Positions 1-9,273 of a stretch of DNA of 64,000 nucleotides are shown here, piece by piece. Both the position numbers and the translations under genes were made by a program. The notes below the pieces were generated by a model. The model was not told the DNA's origin. It worked only from the letters and a program-made list of their open reading frames with translations, and searched no databases. The DNA is from Schlegelella_A sp963778525 (lineage in GTDB: Bacteria; Pseudomonadota; Gammaproteobacteria; Burkholderiales; Burkholderiaceae_C). Where the stretch lies: positions 62,001 to 126,000 of the forward strand of contig CAVZUJ010000004.1 in assembly GCA_963778525.1 (NCBI GenBank). The letters run 5' to 3'. How positions within the stretch are numbered: the stretch's first letter is position 1; each line of letters starts with the position of its first letter.

Positions 1-1637
1 CGAGACGACGCCCACGCCCAGCGGCGAATCGGCGGTGGTCTGCGAGAACACGGCCGTTCCGGTTGCGCGCATCGGCACGGCGCTCGGCGGCGGTGCGGTG
101 CCGTCGAGCCATTCGTCGAGGTCGACCCAGAGCGCGCGCAGTGCCGGGTTCTGGTCGATCGAGTTACCGAACTGCTGGCACACGCCGAGCGAATTCGCGC
201 CCGCCGGACTCGCGTGCTGGGTGCCCGAGATCAGGTAGTTGCGCACATTCGGCGGATCGGGAATGTCATTGCCCGCCAGGTCGGTATGGATCAGCGAGCC
301 TGCCTTCACCCAGTACTCGTTCGCCGAGATGATGTTCATGATCTTCGGGCAGGTCCCCGTCGCCATGCAGCGTATGTTGCGGCCATCGGTCTTGCCCGAA
401 AGCGGATCGGTGAGCGTCGAATACGAGAACGGGAAGGGCGCTTCCGGGTAGAGATGGTTCTGTCGGTTGCGCTCGGTACGCCCCGATTGTTCGAAGCGAT
501 AGTTGAGGGCGACGCCGTCGCCGGCTCCAACCCAATTGAAGACACCGTCGAATACTTGCTTGCCGTTCAGGTCCTGATTGAAGCCCAGCCAGATGAAGTC
601 ATTCATCGTGCGTGCCGGCTGCGACAACGTCCACGTCACGTAGCGCGTCAGGCCCGCGCCGGCCAGTGGGTTGGCGGTACCGGCCGTATCGGCGGTGGCG
701 TTGCGAAAGAACGAAGCGAGATCGCGAAGGGCGGCGAAGCCGACGCCGCCCACCACCGGGTCCTTGGCTGTATAGGACAGCTCGTAGATCCAGGACTGCT
801 GGAACGGCGTGCCTGCCGGAAGAAGCGCGATCGTGTTGCTGCTGGTCCAGGTCCAGCCGGTCGACGGCACCGGCACGGCGGTGTCGGTGAGGTGCGCGCG
901 CGCGGTCAACGTCGCCTGCGTGGTGTCGGTGCTGTTCGTGTTGTAGGCGGTCGTGTACGAGGTCGTCGTCGCGTTGTCGTTTTCGATGTACTCGTAGGAC
1001 GGCCCGGTGATCGATGTGCCGTCCGCATTCTTGGCGACCGGAGCGGTGACGCCCATCGACGCGTTGCTGCGCGAGGCGGTCGGCTCCCAGGCCCCCCAGA
1101 TCATGGTGTAGCCCTGATTCATCAGGAACGCGGTGCCGGCGTCCCCGGCGGTGGTCGGGTTGTTGCCGCCCCCGGAGCCGTTGAATCGACCGAACTGCTT
1201 GCCACCGCGATTGGGCAGCTCGAAGAAGGCCTTGTGGTTTCCCTTGCTCGGGTCGACGGGCGTCAGGATGTAGAAATCCATGGAATAGTCGACCAGGCCG
1301 TTGGCGTCGCGCGGAGCGAGCTGGATGTCCGTGATCATCGCGTTGTGCGGATCGGCAGGATCGATCGTGCCGGTCGCCGTGCCCACGATCTTCTGGTAGG
1401 CGCCGACCGGACCGAACGTGGTGCCGCCGAAGGTCGGGTTCTGGCTCGGCTCAGCCGGGTCGGTCGCCGAGTTGATGGTGATCGTGGTGATGCCGGTGGG
1501 CGGGGGCGGCGGCGGGGCCGGCGTGGGCGCGGGCGCTGGCGCGGCGACGGACTGTCGCTGCCACCGCAGCCGGCAATGGAAATGAAGGCGGCCATTGCCG
1601 CCAGCGACAGGCGTGCTGTCGCCATCTTCGTGATCAT
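1..1637 (-). CDS. Secreted alpha/beta-hydrolase-domain lipoprotein, partial and frameshifted
   Basis: The gene runs off the left edge, so its C-terminus is not seen. It starts at ATG 1637 after the ribosome site AGGAGA. The first 25 residues are a lipoprotein signal ending in the lipobox IAGC, followed by a Pro/Ala linker. The mature part, read in the shifted frame, contains NPTFGG, FGPVGAYQKIVG, PVDPSKGNHKAFFELPNRGG, a DFIWLGFNQD segment and GTQHA, which I recognise as the large 'alpha/beta hydrolase domain' family (PF20091-type). The frame changes near 1549: adding one C on the coding strand (a GG that should be GGG on the plus strand) restores a continuous frame to the window edge. The substrate is unknown; esterase activity in the periplasm or on the outer membrane is an inference from the family. 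An Fnr-type dyad and a -10-like GATATT lie 110-160 bp upstream. Confidence 0.7.
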
Positions 1638-1780
1638 GTCTTGTCTCCTGTGGCGTTGCGTGCGCCGTGAGACGCGGACACGGCGCTCACGGAACCGAGA
1701 ACACTTCGAGTCGGTGCCGCCCTTCTGAAGAGGTGCGTGCGAACGACTCAAATATCTTCCGACGACGAGCGATTCGCCCT

Positions 1781-1796
1781 CTTGACCCAAGTCAAG
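1781..1796. promoter_or_regulatory. Fnr-type dyad upstream of the hydrolase lipoprotein
   Basis: CTTGACCCAAGTCAAG is a perfect inverted repeat with the TTGAC-N4-GTCAA layout of Crp/Fnr-family sites. On the minus strand a -10-like GATATT (1756-1751) follows with about 32 bp from the dyad centre, which puts the centre about 42-45 bp upstream of the expected start, a class II activator position. The same pattern recurs at 8582 and 10723. Confidence 0.55.
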
Positions 1797-1845
1797 TTTT
1801 TCGAATCGGATCGAGGAATCTCGCGCTGCTTTACGAAGCAGCAAT

Positions 1846-2777
1846 TCAAGGCGTGCGGAGTTGGAGATGCGCTCGGCTGCGATCAGTGCTGCAGCGTCGG
1901 CCAGCAGAAAGTCCTTGAAGGCCTGGGCGACGGGTGCGAGACGCTTGCTGCGGCGATGCACGACGTACCAGTTCAGCATCAGCGGAAAGCCGCGCACGTC
2001 GAGGATCGCGAGCGCGCCGGAACTCGTCTCCTGGCGAACAGTGTGTGCCGACAGGAACGTGATGCCCATGCCCGCGATCACCGCCTGCTTGATGGTCTCG
2101 GTGCTGGGTATCTGCATGGCGATGTTGATTCTTGCGAGGTCGCTGCCGAACGCTTCTTCCATCGAGTTCCACGTATCGGAACCGCGCTCGCGAACGATGA
2201 AGGGCTCTCGGATCAGCGACGCGACCGGAATGCGTTTGCGGCCGGCGAGCGGATGGCTCGAAGAGGCGACGACGACATAGGGATGCGGCGCGAACGGTTC
2301 GTTCACCGTGTCGTCGCCGCCCGGCGGTCGCACCATGATCGCCAGGTCGGTGAGGTTGTCGTCAATGTGCGTCAGTAGTCCGGCCCGGTTGTGGACCGTG
2401 AGGTTGAGGGACACGCCGCTATGCCGGCCCGCGAACTCGACAAGCAGTCGCGGCAGGAAGTAGTCACCGGCGCTGATGACGCCCACGTTCAGGCGGCCAC
2501 CCGAGACGCCCTTGAAATGGGCCATCGCATTTTCAGCGGCCTCGAACTGCTGGATGATGGCGCGGCTGATCTGCAGCAATTCGACGCCGGCAGGCGTCGG
2601 ATAGATCTTCTTGCCGATCTGCTCGAAGAGGGCGTTGTCCGCGTGCGTCTCGAGCTTCCTGATCTGGGTCGACACGGCCGGCTGCGTCAGGTGCAACTCT
2701 TCCGCGGCACGCGAGAAGCTGCGCAGGCGATAGACCGCCTCGAAGACCTTGAGCTGGCGCAGCGTCGCGTTCTTCAT
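1846..2777 (-). CDS. LysR-family transcriptional regulator of the oxalate locus
   Basis: Residues 1-60 form a LysR winged helix-turn-helix (LRQLKVFEAVYRLRSFSRAA, then LTQPAVSTQIRKLE) and residues 90-300 a periplasmic-binding-like effector domain. The domain most resembles the CbbR/CysB branch, but the effector cannot be named from sequence. It lies 27 bp downstream of the 108-residue gene, on the same strand as frc and oxc. The frame does not stop at the usual ~310 residues: it stays open to 1335, through the start of the next gene. A stop in an adjacent frame at 1848-1846 fits the family length, so I end the gene there and suspect a single-base error near 1850-1900. Regulation of the oxalate genes is inferred from position. 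Confidence 0.75.
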
Positions 2778-2804
2778 CCGCGACGCGACGGGCGTGCGCT
2801 CGAC

Positions 2805-3131
2805 TCAGGCGCCCAGCTCGGCGCCTCGCGAATGGGCCCAGTCAAAGTGGCTGGACGGAGAGCCCGAGGCGCTGCTCGACGCGAGCACGCGCGTCTTCTT
2901 CTCTTCGATCGCTGCGCTCAGGAAGTCGATGTCGTAGGCTCGCAGCAGATGCGGGTGGTGATCGCCGAGATAGCTGCTCAGGCGCCCCTTGGCGTCCGTG
3001 GCCCGCTGTTGCAATCGCTCGTAGGTGGCGTGATCCCAATGCCAGCGCAGGCCGAGCTCATAGAACGCGGCGTTGTAGGCATTGAGCTCGAGCTCGTCTC
3101 GCGAATCCGGATTGCGCAGGGCGTTCGCCAT
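2805..3131 (-). CDS. Small conserved-looking protein of unknown function
   Basis: This 108-residue protein has no signal peptide, membrane segment or family motif I can name. It is rich in aromatic and charged residues in its first 75 positions (AYNAAFYELGLRWHWDHATY; YLGDHHPHLLRAYDIDFL) and Ser/Ala-rich at the end. It is the first gene of a unit with the LysR regulator (27 bp gap) and lies 125 bp after the end of the CoA ligase gene. The strict codon bias and undisturbed frame argue that it is real. A metal site or a small binding role is possible given four histidines in the middle, but no function should be assigned. Confidence 0.6.
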   Translation of the reverse strand: MANALRNPDSRDELELNAYNAAFYELGLRWHWDHATYERLQQRATDAKGRLSSYLGDHHPHLLRAYDIDFLSAAIEEKKTRVLASSSASGSPSSHFDWAHSRGAELGA

Positions 3132-3197
3132 GTTCGTCTCCCCAATGTCGCCGGACGAGGGCCGGCCCGCGCGACCAATGTAGAAGCACCGATCGAT

Positions 3198-3212
3198 AAT
3201 TGACAGTCAATT
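3198..3212. promoter_or_regulatory. 15-bp palindrome in the CoA ligase / small-protein gap
   Basis: AATTGACAGTCAATT has perfect 7-bp arms around one central base, in an unusually AT-rich patch 67-81 bp upstream of the 108-residue gene. Its size and symmetry fit an operator, possibly for the adjacent LysR protein. It shares half-sites TTGAC/GTCAA with the Fnr-type dyads but with 1-bp instead of 4-bp spacing, so it is probably bound by a different protein. Confidence 0.4.
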
Positions 3213-3256
3213 AAAGTTATCCAACGCATTCGCTATCGGGAATGCACGCCGGCCGA

Positions 3257-5390
3257 TCAAAGCAGGCCGGCACCGCGTGCCCACTGGTACTTGGCACCCA
3301 GCACGGCGACCGGAATCTCGGTGGAATAGGCATACGACGGAATGCCGTGCTCGTAGAGGTACTGCGCGGCTTCCTCGACTTCCACATCGCCAGCGAGGGA
3401 CGCCACGATCGGCTTGACGATGCCCTTGGCCTTCATCTCCTCGACCACTTGCACCATGTTCCGCGCGAACACCATCGGCGGCGTCACGATGGTGTGCCAG
3501 TAGCCGAGGATGAGCGCGTGGATGCGCTCGTCTTCCAGACCCAGGCGCACCGTGTTCATGTAGGTGATGGGTGGCTCTCCGCCGGTGATGTCCACCGGGT
3601 TGCCGGCGGCGCCGAATGGCGGGATGAACTTGCGAAAGGCCGCGTCCAGGTCCGCCGGCATCGGCTTGAGCAGCTTCAGGCCGTTGTCGACGCAGGCGTC
3701 CGACAGCAGCACGCCCGAGCCGCCGGCGCCGGTGATGATGACCACGTTCTCGCCCTTGGGCGTGGGCAGGATCGGCACGCCGCGCGCGAAGTCGAGCAGG
3801 TCGCGCAGACTCCTGGCGCGGATCACGCCCGACTGCCGGAACACGTCGTCGTAGATCTTGTCGTTGCCGGCGAGCGCGCCGGTGTGCGAGCTGGCCGCCG
3901 CGGCGCCCGCCGACGTGCGGCCGGCCTTGAGCACGATGACCGGCTTCTTCTTCGAGACGCGCTTGGCGACCTCGGCGAAGGCGCGGCCGTCCTTCAGGTC
4001 TTCGCAATGCTGGGCGATGACCTTGGTGTTCGGGTCCTGCTCGAAGAAGAGCAGCAGGTCGTCTTCGTCGATGTCCGACTTGTTGCCGAGGCCGACGATC
4101 GCCGAGACGCCCATCTTGGCCGAGCGGGAAAAGCCGATGATCGCCATGCCGATGCCGCCGGATTGCGACGACAGTGCCGCGCTGCCCTTCACGTCGTAGG
4201 CGGTGCAGAAGGTGGCGCAGAGGTTGGCCGGCGTGTAGTAGAAACCGTAGATGTTCGGCCCCATCAGCCGGATGTTGTACTTGCGGCCGATCGCGACCAG
4301 CTCGTCCTGCCCTTCGTGGTTGCCGGTCTCGGCGAAGCCCGACGGAATCAGCACGGCGCCGGCGATCTTCTTTTCGCCGCATTCGGTCAGCGCGCCAGCG
4401 ACGAACTTGGCGGGAATCGCGAACACCGCCGTGTCGATCTCGCCCGCAACGTCCTTGACGCTCTTGTAGGCCTTGTGGCCCATGATCTCGGCCGCCTTCG
4501 GGTGGATCGGATAGATCTCGCCCTTGTAGCCGCCGTTGATGAGGTTCTTCATCACCGAATTGCCGATCTTGCCGGCTTCGTCGGAGGCGCCGATCACCGC
4601 GATGGCCTTCGGCTGCATGATGCGGTTCATCGACTTCACGACGTCGGCTTCGGCCGGCCGGTAGCGCGCCGGCTTCTGCGCGAAGTCGACGACGATGCGC
4701 ACGTCGGCGGCGATCGCGCCGCTCTTCGACGGCGAAGACCGGGTTCAGGTCGAGCTCGGAGATCTCGGGGAAGTCGGTGACCAGCTCGCTCACGCCGACG
4801 ATCAGATGGGCGAGGGCTTCGCGGTCGACCGGGTCGCTGCCGCGCACGCCCTTGAGCATCTCGGCCGCCTGGATGCCGTCGAGCATCGAGAGGGCATCGG
4901 CCTTCGTCGCCGGTGCGAGACGAAAGGTGATGTCTTTCAGCACCTCGACCAGCACGCCGCCGAGGCCGAAGGCCACCAGCTTGCCGAAGCTGGCGTCGGT
5001 GACCGCGCCGATGATCACTTCCTGGCCACCCTTGATCATCTGCTGGACCTGCACGCCCAGGATCTGCGCGTCGGACTTGTACTTCTTGGCGTTGGCGACG
5101 ATCGTGTCGTAGGCCTTGCCGGCTTCCTCGGCGCTCTTCACGCCGACGATCACGCCGCCGGCTTCGGTCTTGTGCAGGATCTGCGGCGAGACGATCTTCA
5201 TCACCACCGGAAAGCCCATCGCCCCGGCCATCTTCTGCGCCTCCGCCGCGCTCGCCGCGACGCCTTCCTGCGGCACCGTGATGCCGTAGGCGTCGCAGAC
5301 GAGCTTGCCCTCGGGCGCCGTCAACGAGTCGCGGCCGGCGGCCTTGACGGCGTCGAGAACCTGGCGAACCTTGGCCTTGTCTTTGCTCAT
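3257..5390 (-). CDS. ADP-forming acyl-CoA ligase (acetate-CoA ligase family), frameshifted
   Basis: About 711 residues in the order ATP-grasp (beta-like) then CoA-binding and ligase (alpha-like) parts. Residues 1-222 hold the ATP-grasp half (GFPVVMKIVSPQILHKTEAG; ELDLNPVFAV). The CoA-binding Rossmann start IAVIGASDEAGKIGNSV follows, then the ligase domain with the phospho-histidine motif SSHTGALAG (His near residue 502). The frame breaks at 4721-4732 by one extra base, between the two halves. Family enzymes interconvert acyl-CoA + ADP + Pi with acid + ATP + CoA. The gene ends an frc-oxc unit (17 bp after frc), so it may recover ATP from formyl-CoA or activate oxalate; that is inference. Start ATG 5390 fits the ATP-grasp N-terminus. 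Confidence 0.8.
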
Positions 5391-5407
5391 GGTGTTCTTT
5401 CGGGAAT

Positions 5408-6655
5408 TCAGATGATTTTTTCGGCGCGCAGCGTCGCGATCGCGTCGTCGGCATAACCGAGCTGGCGCAGGACCTCTTCGGTGTGCTCGCCGAGCAGTGG
5501 TGAGCGCTTGACCTCGGTCGGGCTGTCGGAGAGCTTGATCGGGTTGCCCACGGTCAGGTACTTGCCGCGCTTGGGGTGATCGACTTCGACGACGGTGCCG
5601 GTGGCGCGCAGCGACGGCTCCTCGGCGATCTCCTTCATCGACAGGATCGGCCCGCACGGAATGTCGAACTCGTTGAGGATGTCCATCGCCTCGAACTTGG
5701 TCTTGGTCTTGGTCCAGGCCTCGATGCGGTCGAAGATCGACTTCAGATGCGGCAGGCGCGCCGGCGGCGTCGCGTATTTCGGATCGGTGATCCACCCCTC
5801 TTCGCCGATCACCTTGCAGATTGCGGCCCATACCGGGGCTTGGGTAATGAAGTAGATGTAGGCGTTCGGGTCGGTCTCCCAGCCCTTGCACTTCAGGATC
5901 CAGCCCGGCTGGCCGCCGCCGGAGGCGTTGCCGGCGCGCGGCACGGCCTCGAGGAACTTGCCGTCGGGGAACTGGGGGTACTCCTTCATCACGCCGGTGC
6001 GATCGAGCCGCTGCTGGTCGCGCAGCTTGACGCGGCAGAGGTTGAGCACCGCGTCCTGCATCGCCGCCATCACGCGCTGGCCGCGGCCGGTGGTATTGCG
6101 CTGATACAGGGCCGCGACGATGCCGAGTGCCAGGTGCAGCCCGGTGCCGCTGTCGCCGATCTGGGCGCCGGTGACGAGCGGCGGGCCGTCGTCGAAGCCG
6201 GTGGTCGAGGCCGAGCCGCCGGCGCACTGCGCGACGTTCTCGTAGACCTTGCAGTCCTCGTACGGCCCGGGGCCGAAGCCCTTCACCGAGGCGACGATCA
6301 TGCGCGGGTTGAGCGCCTGGATGTGCTCCCAGGTGAAACCCATGCGGTCGAGCGCGCCGGGCGCGAAGTTCTCGACCAGCACGTCGCAGGTCTTGATCAG
6401 TCGATCGACGACCTCCTTGCCCTTCGCGTCCTTGGTGTTGACCGTGATCGAGCGCTTGTTGTGGTTGAGCATCGTGAAATAGAGGCTGTCGACATCCGGG
6501 ATGTCGCGCAGCTGGCCGCGCGTCGCGTCGCCTTCGCCGGCGCGCTCGACCTTGATGACGTCGGCGCCGAACCAGGCCAGCAGCTGGGTGCAGGTCGGGC
6601 CCGACTGGACGTGGGTGAAATCGAGGATGCGAACGCCATCCAGTGCCTTGCTCAT
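5408..6655 (-). CDS. frc: Formyl-CoA:oxalate CoA-transferase
   Basis: The 415-residue protein is a class III CoA-transferase. It moves CoA from formyl-CoA to oxalate, giving oxalyl-CoA and formate in the cytoplasm. The catalytic aspartate is Asp168 in QIGDSGTG, matching Asp169 of the Oxalobacter enzyme, and the mobile glycine loop GGGQ is at 246-249. The N-terminus (LDGVRILDFTHVQSGPTCTQ) and the AWFGADVIKVE segment are typical of the family. It lies 34 bp downstream of oxc and 17 bp upstream of the CoA ligase, all one direction. Together with oxc it completes the oxalate to formate + CO2 cycle. The close homologue YfdW is the main alternative name. Confidence 0.93.
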   Translation of the reverse strand: MSKALDGVRILDFTHVQSGPTCTQLLAWFGADVIKVERAGEGDATRGQLRDIPDVDSLYFTMLNHNKRSITVNTKDAKGKEVVDRLIKTCDVLVENFAPGALDRMGFTWEHIQALNPRMIVASVKGFGPGPYEDCKVYENVAQCAGGSASTTGFDDGPPLVTGAQIGDSGTGLHLALGIVAALYQRNTTGRGQRVMAAMQDAVLNLCRVKLRDQQRLDRTGVMKEYPQFPDGKFLEAVPRAGNASGGGQPGWILKCKGWETDPNAYIYFITQAPVWAAICKVIGEEGWITDPKYATPPARLPHLKSIFDRIEAWTKTKTKFEAMDILNEFDIPCGPILSMKEIAEEPSLRATGTVVEVDHPKRGKYLTVGNPIKLSDSPTEVKRSPLLGEHTEEVLRQLGYADDAIATLRAEKII

Positions 6656-6689
6656 GGGTGCTGCCTTCTTGAGAGATTCCAGGGATCGA

Positions 6690-8453
6690 TTACTTCTTCG
6701 CCGCCGCGCTCTGCGGGTTCAGGCTGGTGATGCGGCCGCTTTCGGTGCCGGCCGTTTCGTCGATGACGGCATTGATCAGCGTCGGCCGGCCCGAGGCCAC
6801 GGCCTCGGCCAGGGCCTTCTGCAGCTCGTCGCAGGTCGTCGCGTTGACGCCGACGCCGCCGAAGGCTTCCATCAGCTTGTCGTAGCGCGCGTTCTTGACG
6901 AACACCGTCGGCGCCACGTCCGGCGAGCCGGAAGTGTTCACGTCGGTGCCCTTGTAGACGCCGTTGTTGTTGAACACGATCACGCACACCGGCAGGTTGT
7001 AGCGGCAGATCGTCTCGACCTCCATGCCGCTGAACCCGAAGGCGCTGTCGCCCTCGATCGCGATCACCGGCTTGCCGGTGGTCACGGCCGCGGCAACGGC
7101 GAAGCCCATGCCGATGCCCATGATTCCCCAGGTGCCGACGTCGAGGCGCTTGCGCGGCTCGTACATGTCGACGATCGAGCGCGCGAAGTCGAGCGTGTTG
7201 GCGCCCTCGTTGACGACGATCGCATCGGGTCGCGCCTTGACCTGGTCGCGGATGACGCTGAGCGCGCTGTGGAAGTTCATCGGCGACGGGCGCGCCGCCA
7301 GCTGCGCCGCCATCTTCGACTGGTTCTTGTCCTTGCGCTCGGCGATGCCGCCGGTCCACTCCGCGGGCGGCTTGGCCCAGCCCGCGCCCATGCCGGCGAG
7401 CAGGGCGGCGACGCATGAGCCGATGTCGCCGATCAGCGGCGCGGCGATGGCGACATTGCTGTCGATCTCGGTCGGCGAGATGTCGATCTGGATGAACTGC
7501 TTGGCGCCCTTGTCGGCGCCCCAGGTCTTGCCCTTGCCATGCGAGAGCAGCCAGTTCAGGCGCGCGCCGATCAGCATCACCACGTCGGCTTCGGCCAGCA
7601 CGTGCGAGCGCGTGGCCGACGCCGATTGCGCGTGCGTGTCGGGCAGAAGGCCCTTGGCCATCGACATCGGCAGGTAGGGAATGCCGCTCTTCTCGATCAG
7701 GGCGCGGATGTCGGCGTCGGCCTGGGCATAGGCGGCGCCCTTGCCGAGCAGGATGAGCGGCCGCTTCGCGCTCCTGAGCAGGTCGAGCGCGCGCTTGACG
7801 GCATCGGGCGCCGGAATCTGGCGCGGCGCCGGATCGACCACTTCGATCAGCGACGCCCTGCCGGCCGCCGCATCCATAGCCTGCGCGAACAGCTTGGCCG
7901 GCAGGTCGAGGTAGACGCCGCCCGGCCGGCCCGACAACGCGGCACGGATGGCGCGCGCGATGCCGACGCCGATGTCTTCGGCGTGCAGCACGCGATACGC
8001 TGCCTTGCAGAGCGGCTTGGCGATCGCGAGCTGGTCCATCTCCTCGTAGTCGCCTTGCTGCAGGTCGACGATCTCGCGCTCGCTCGAGCCGCTGATGAGG
8101 ATCATCGGGAAGCAATTGGTCGTCGCGTTGGCGAGGGCGGTCAGGCCGTTGAGAAAGCCAGGCGCCGAGACGGTGAGGCAGATGCCGGGCTTTTGCGTGA
8201 GGAAGCCGGCCGCGGCCGCGGCGTTGCCGGCGTGCTGCTCGTGCCGGAACGAGATCATCCGGATGCCCGCCGCCTGCGCCTTGCGCGTAAGGTCGGTGAT
8301 GGGGATCCCGGGCAGGCCGAAGATGGTGTCGATGCCGTTCAGCTTCAGCGCCTCGATGACGAGGTGGAAGCCGTCGATCGTCTCGCCGACGGCCATTGAT
8401 TTCGACGGATCCTGCGTGCCCGGGGCGTTGCGGTTTTCGATGACAGAGGACAT
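6690..8453 (-). CDS. oxc: Oxalyl-CoA decarboxylase
   Basis: A 587-residue thiamine-diphosphate enzyme that decarboxylates oxalyl-CoA to formyl-CoA and CO2. Glu72 in FRHEQHAGNAAAAAGF is the cofactor-activating glutamate; the ThDP-Mg motif runs from GDSAFGFSGM (468) to FNNNG (about 498). The segment ISGSSEREIVDLQQGDYEEM is characteristic of oxalyl-CoA decarboxylase rather than acetolactate synthase. I chose ATG 8453 because CAGGAAAG precedes it and the upstream in-frame extension is Arg/Pro-rich and unlike the family. It is the first gene of the oxc-frc-ligase unit. An Fnr-type dyad at 8582-8595 sits ideally to activate it from a CATAGT -10 at 8559-8554. Confidence 0.94.
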   Translation of the reverse strand: MSSVIENRNAPGTQDPSKSMAVGETIDGFHLVIEALKLNGIDTIFGLPGIPITDLTRKAQAAGIRMISFRHEQHAGNAAAAAGFLTQKPGICLTVSAPGFLNGLTALANATTNCFPMILISGSSEREIVDLQQGDYEEMDQLAIAKPLCKAAYRVLHAEDIGVGIARAIRAALSGRPGGVYLDLPAKLFAQAMDAAAGRASLIEVVDPAPRQIPAPDAVKRALDLLRSAKRPLILLGKGAAYAQADADIRALIEKSGIPYLPMSMAKGLLPDTHAQSASATRSHVLAEADVVMLIGARLNWLLSHGKGKTWGADKGAKQFIQIDISPTEIDSNVAIAAPLIGDIGSCVAALLAGMGAGWAKPPAEWTGGIAERKDKNQSKMAAQLAARPSPMNFHSALSVIRDQVKARPDAIVVNEGANTLDFARSIVDMYEPRKRLDVGTWGIMGIGMGFAVAAAVTTGKPVIAIEGDSAFGFSGMEVETICRYNLPVCVIVFNNNGVYKGTDVNTSGSPDVAPTVFVKNARYDKLMEAFGGVGVNATTCDELQKALAEAVASGRPTLINAVIDETAGTESGRITSLNPQSAAAKK

Positions 8454-8581
8454 GGACTTTCCTGTGTTTGTGCGGTGCGCTGCGCGGAGTCGACGGGGTC
8501 CTTCGGACGGCCGGGCCGGCTGTCGTTCGCACCTCGGCGAACGACAAGGCGGGACTATGATCGGACGCAACGCCGCGTGGA

Positions 8582-8595
8582 ATGACCGTGGTCAA
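8582..8595. promoter_or_regulatory. Fnr-type dyad between oxc and the Crp/Fnr regulator gene
   Basis: ATGACCGTGGTCAA reads TTGAC-CACG-GTCAT on the oxc strand, matching nine of ten positions of the TTGAC-N4-GTCAA pattern. A -10-like CATAGT (8559-8554, minus strand) implies a start near 8547, which places the dyad centre about 41 bp upstream: the class II activation position. The same dyad lies 27 bp before the regulator's own ATG, so autorepression is also possible. Confidence 0.6.
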
Positions 8596-8621
8596 GTTTC
8601 ACGAATTTGTCGCCCTGACTC

Positions 8622-9231
8622 ATGACGAGCATTGGAAATCACCCGGAGCGAAATGTCATCAAGCTCCAGCTGAAGCAGAACGTGGTCCTGCAGGCCCTGG
8701 AAGAGGAAGACCGGGCCGAGCTCGAGCCGTTCTTGACCATCAGCGAAGGCAACAAGGGCGACGTGCTGGTGCATCAGGGCGTGCGCGAGATGGAGCAGTA
8801 CTTCATCCTCGACGGCATCCTCAAGCGGGTCGTCTCCAACAAGGAAGGCAAGGAGATGATCCTGCGCTTTGCCGACGGCGGCGAGATGGAAACCAGCTAC
8901 GCGGCGTGGCGGCTGGGAACGCCGACGCCGTACGGCATCGTCTGCGTGACGAAGGCGCGCGTCGCGCGCATGCCGCTCGAGGCGTGGGTGGGCTTTCTCG
9001 ACCGGCACGTCGCGGCCAAGCAGTGCCTTCGAGCTCAGCGTGATGCGCGGGATGAGCGAGGTGATGGCGCACACGATCACGCTGCACCTGCTCGACGCGC
9101 CGGGGCGCGTCAAGCGCTTCCTGCGCAAGCAGCCGCGCTTGCTCGATCGGATTCCCCAGAAGGAGCTCGCGTCCTACCTGAACCTGTCGGCGGAAACCCT
9201 GAGCCGCCTGATGCACAGCGGAATCTTCTGA
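8622..9231 (+). CDS. Crp/Fnr-family transcriptional regulator, frameshifted
   Basis: About 203 residues, transcribed away from oxc. The first 125 residues form a cyclic-nucleotide-binding-type beta barrel (GDVLVHQGVREMEQYFILDG) without the residues needed for cAMP and without an N-terminal cysteine cluster, so it is neither a classical CRP nor a [4Fe-4S] FNR. The C-terminal helix-turn-helix (IPQKELASYLNLSAETLSRL) carries the E-x-x-S-R motif that in FNR reads TTGA half-sites. One extra base near 9023-9028 splits the frame at the dimer helix. Three TTGA dyads in this locus fit it as the local regulator. The signal sensed is unknown. Confidence is high for family, moderate for target genes. Confidence 0.82.
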
Positions 9232-9235
9232 TCCG

Positions 9236-9267
9236 GCCGCGCCACGCCCGAAGGCGCGAGGCGCGGC
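9236..9267. terminator. Hairpin in the convergent regulator/antiporter gap
   Basis: GCCGCGCC (9236-9243) pairs with GGCGCGGC (9260-9267) in the 42-bp gap between two converging genes. No clear U-tract follows on either strand, so termination strength is uncertain. Confidence 0.4.
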
Positions 9268-9273
9268 TGGCAG

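Noticed and set aside
1335..2777. Apparent fusion of the LysR regulator to the lipoprotein signal of the next gene
   Set aside because: The linking segment is non-coding in character, contains the dyad and -10, and the lipoprotein has its own strong ribosome site; the missing LysR stop is best explained by a base error.
3198..3212. AATTGACAGTCAATT considered as a fourth Fnr-type site
   Set aside because: Half-sites are separated by 1 bp instead of 4, so the same protein would not bind in the same way.
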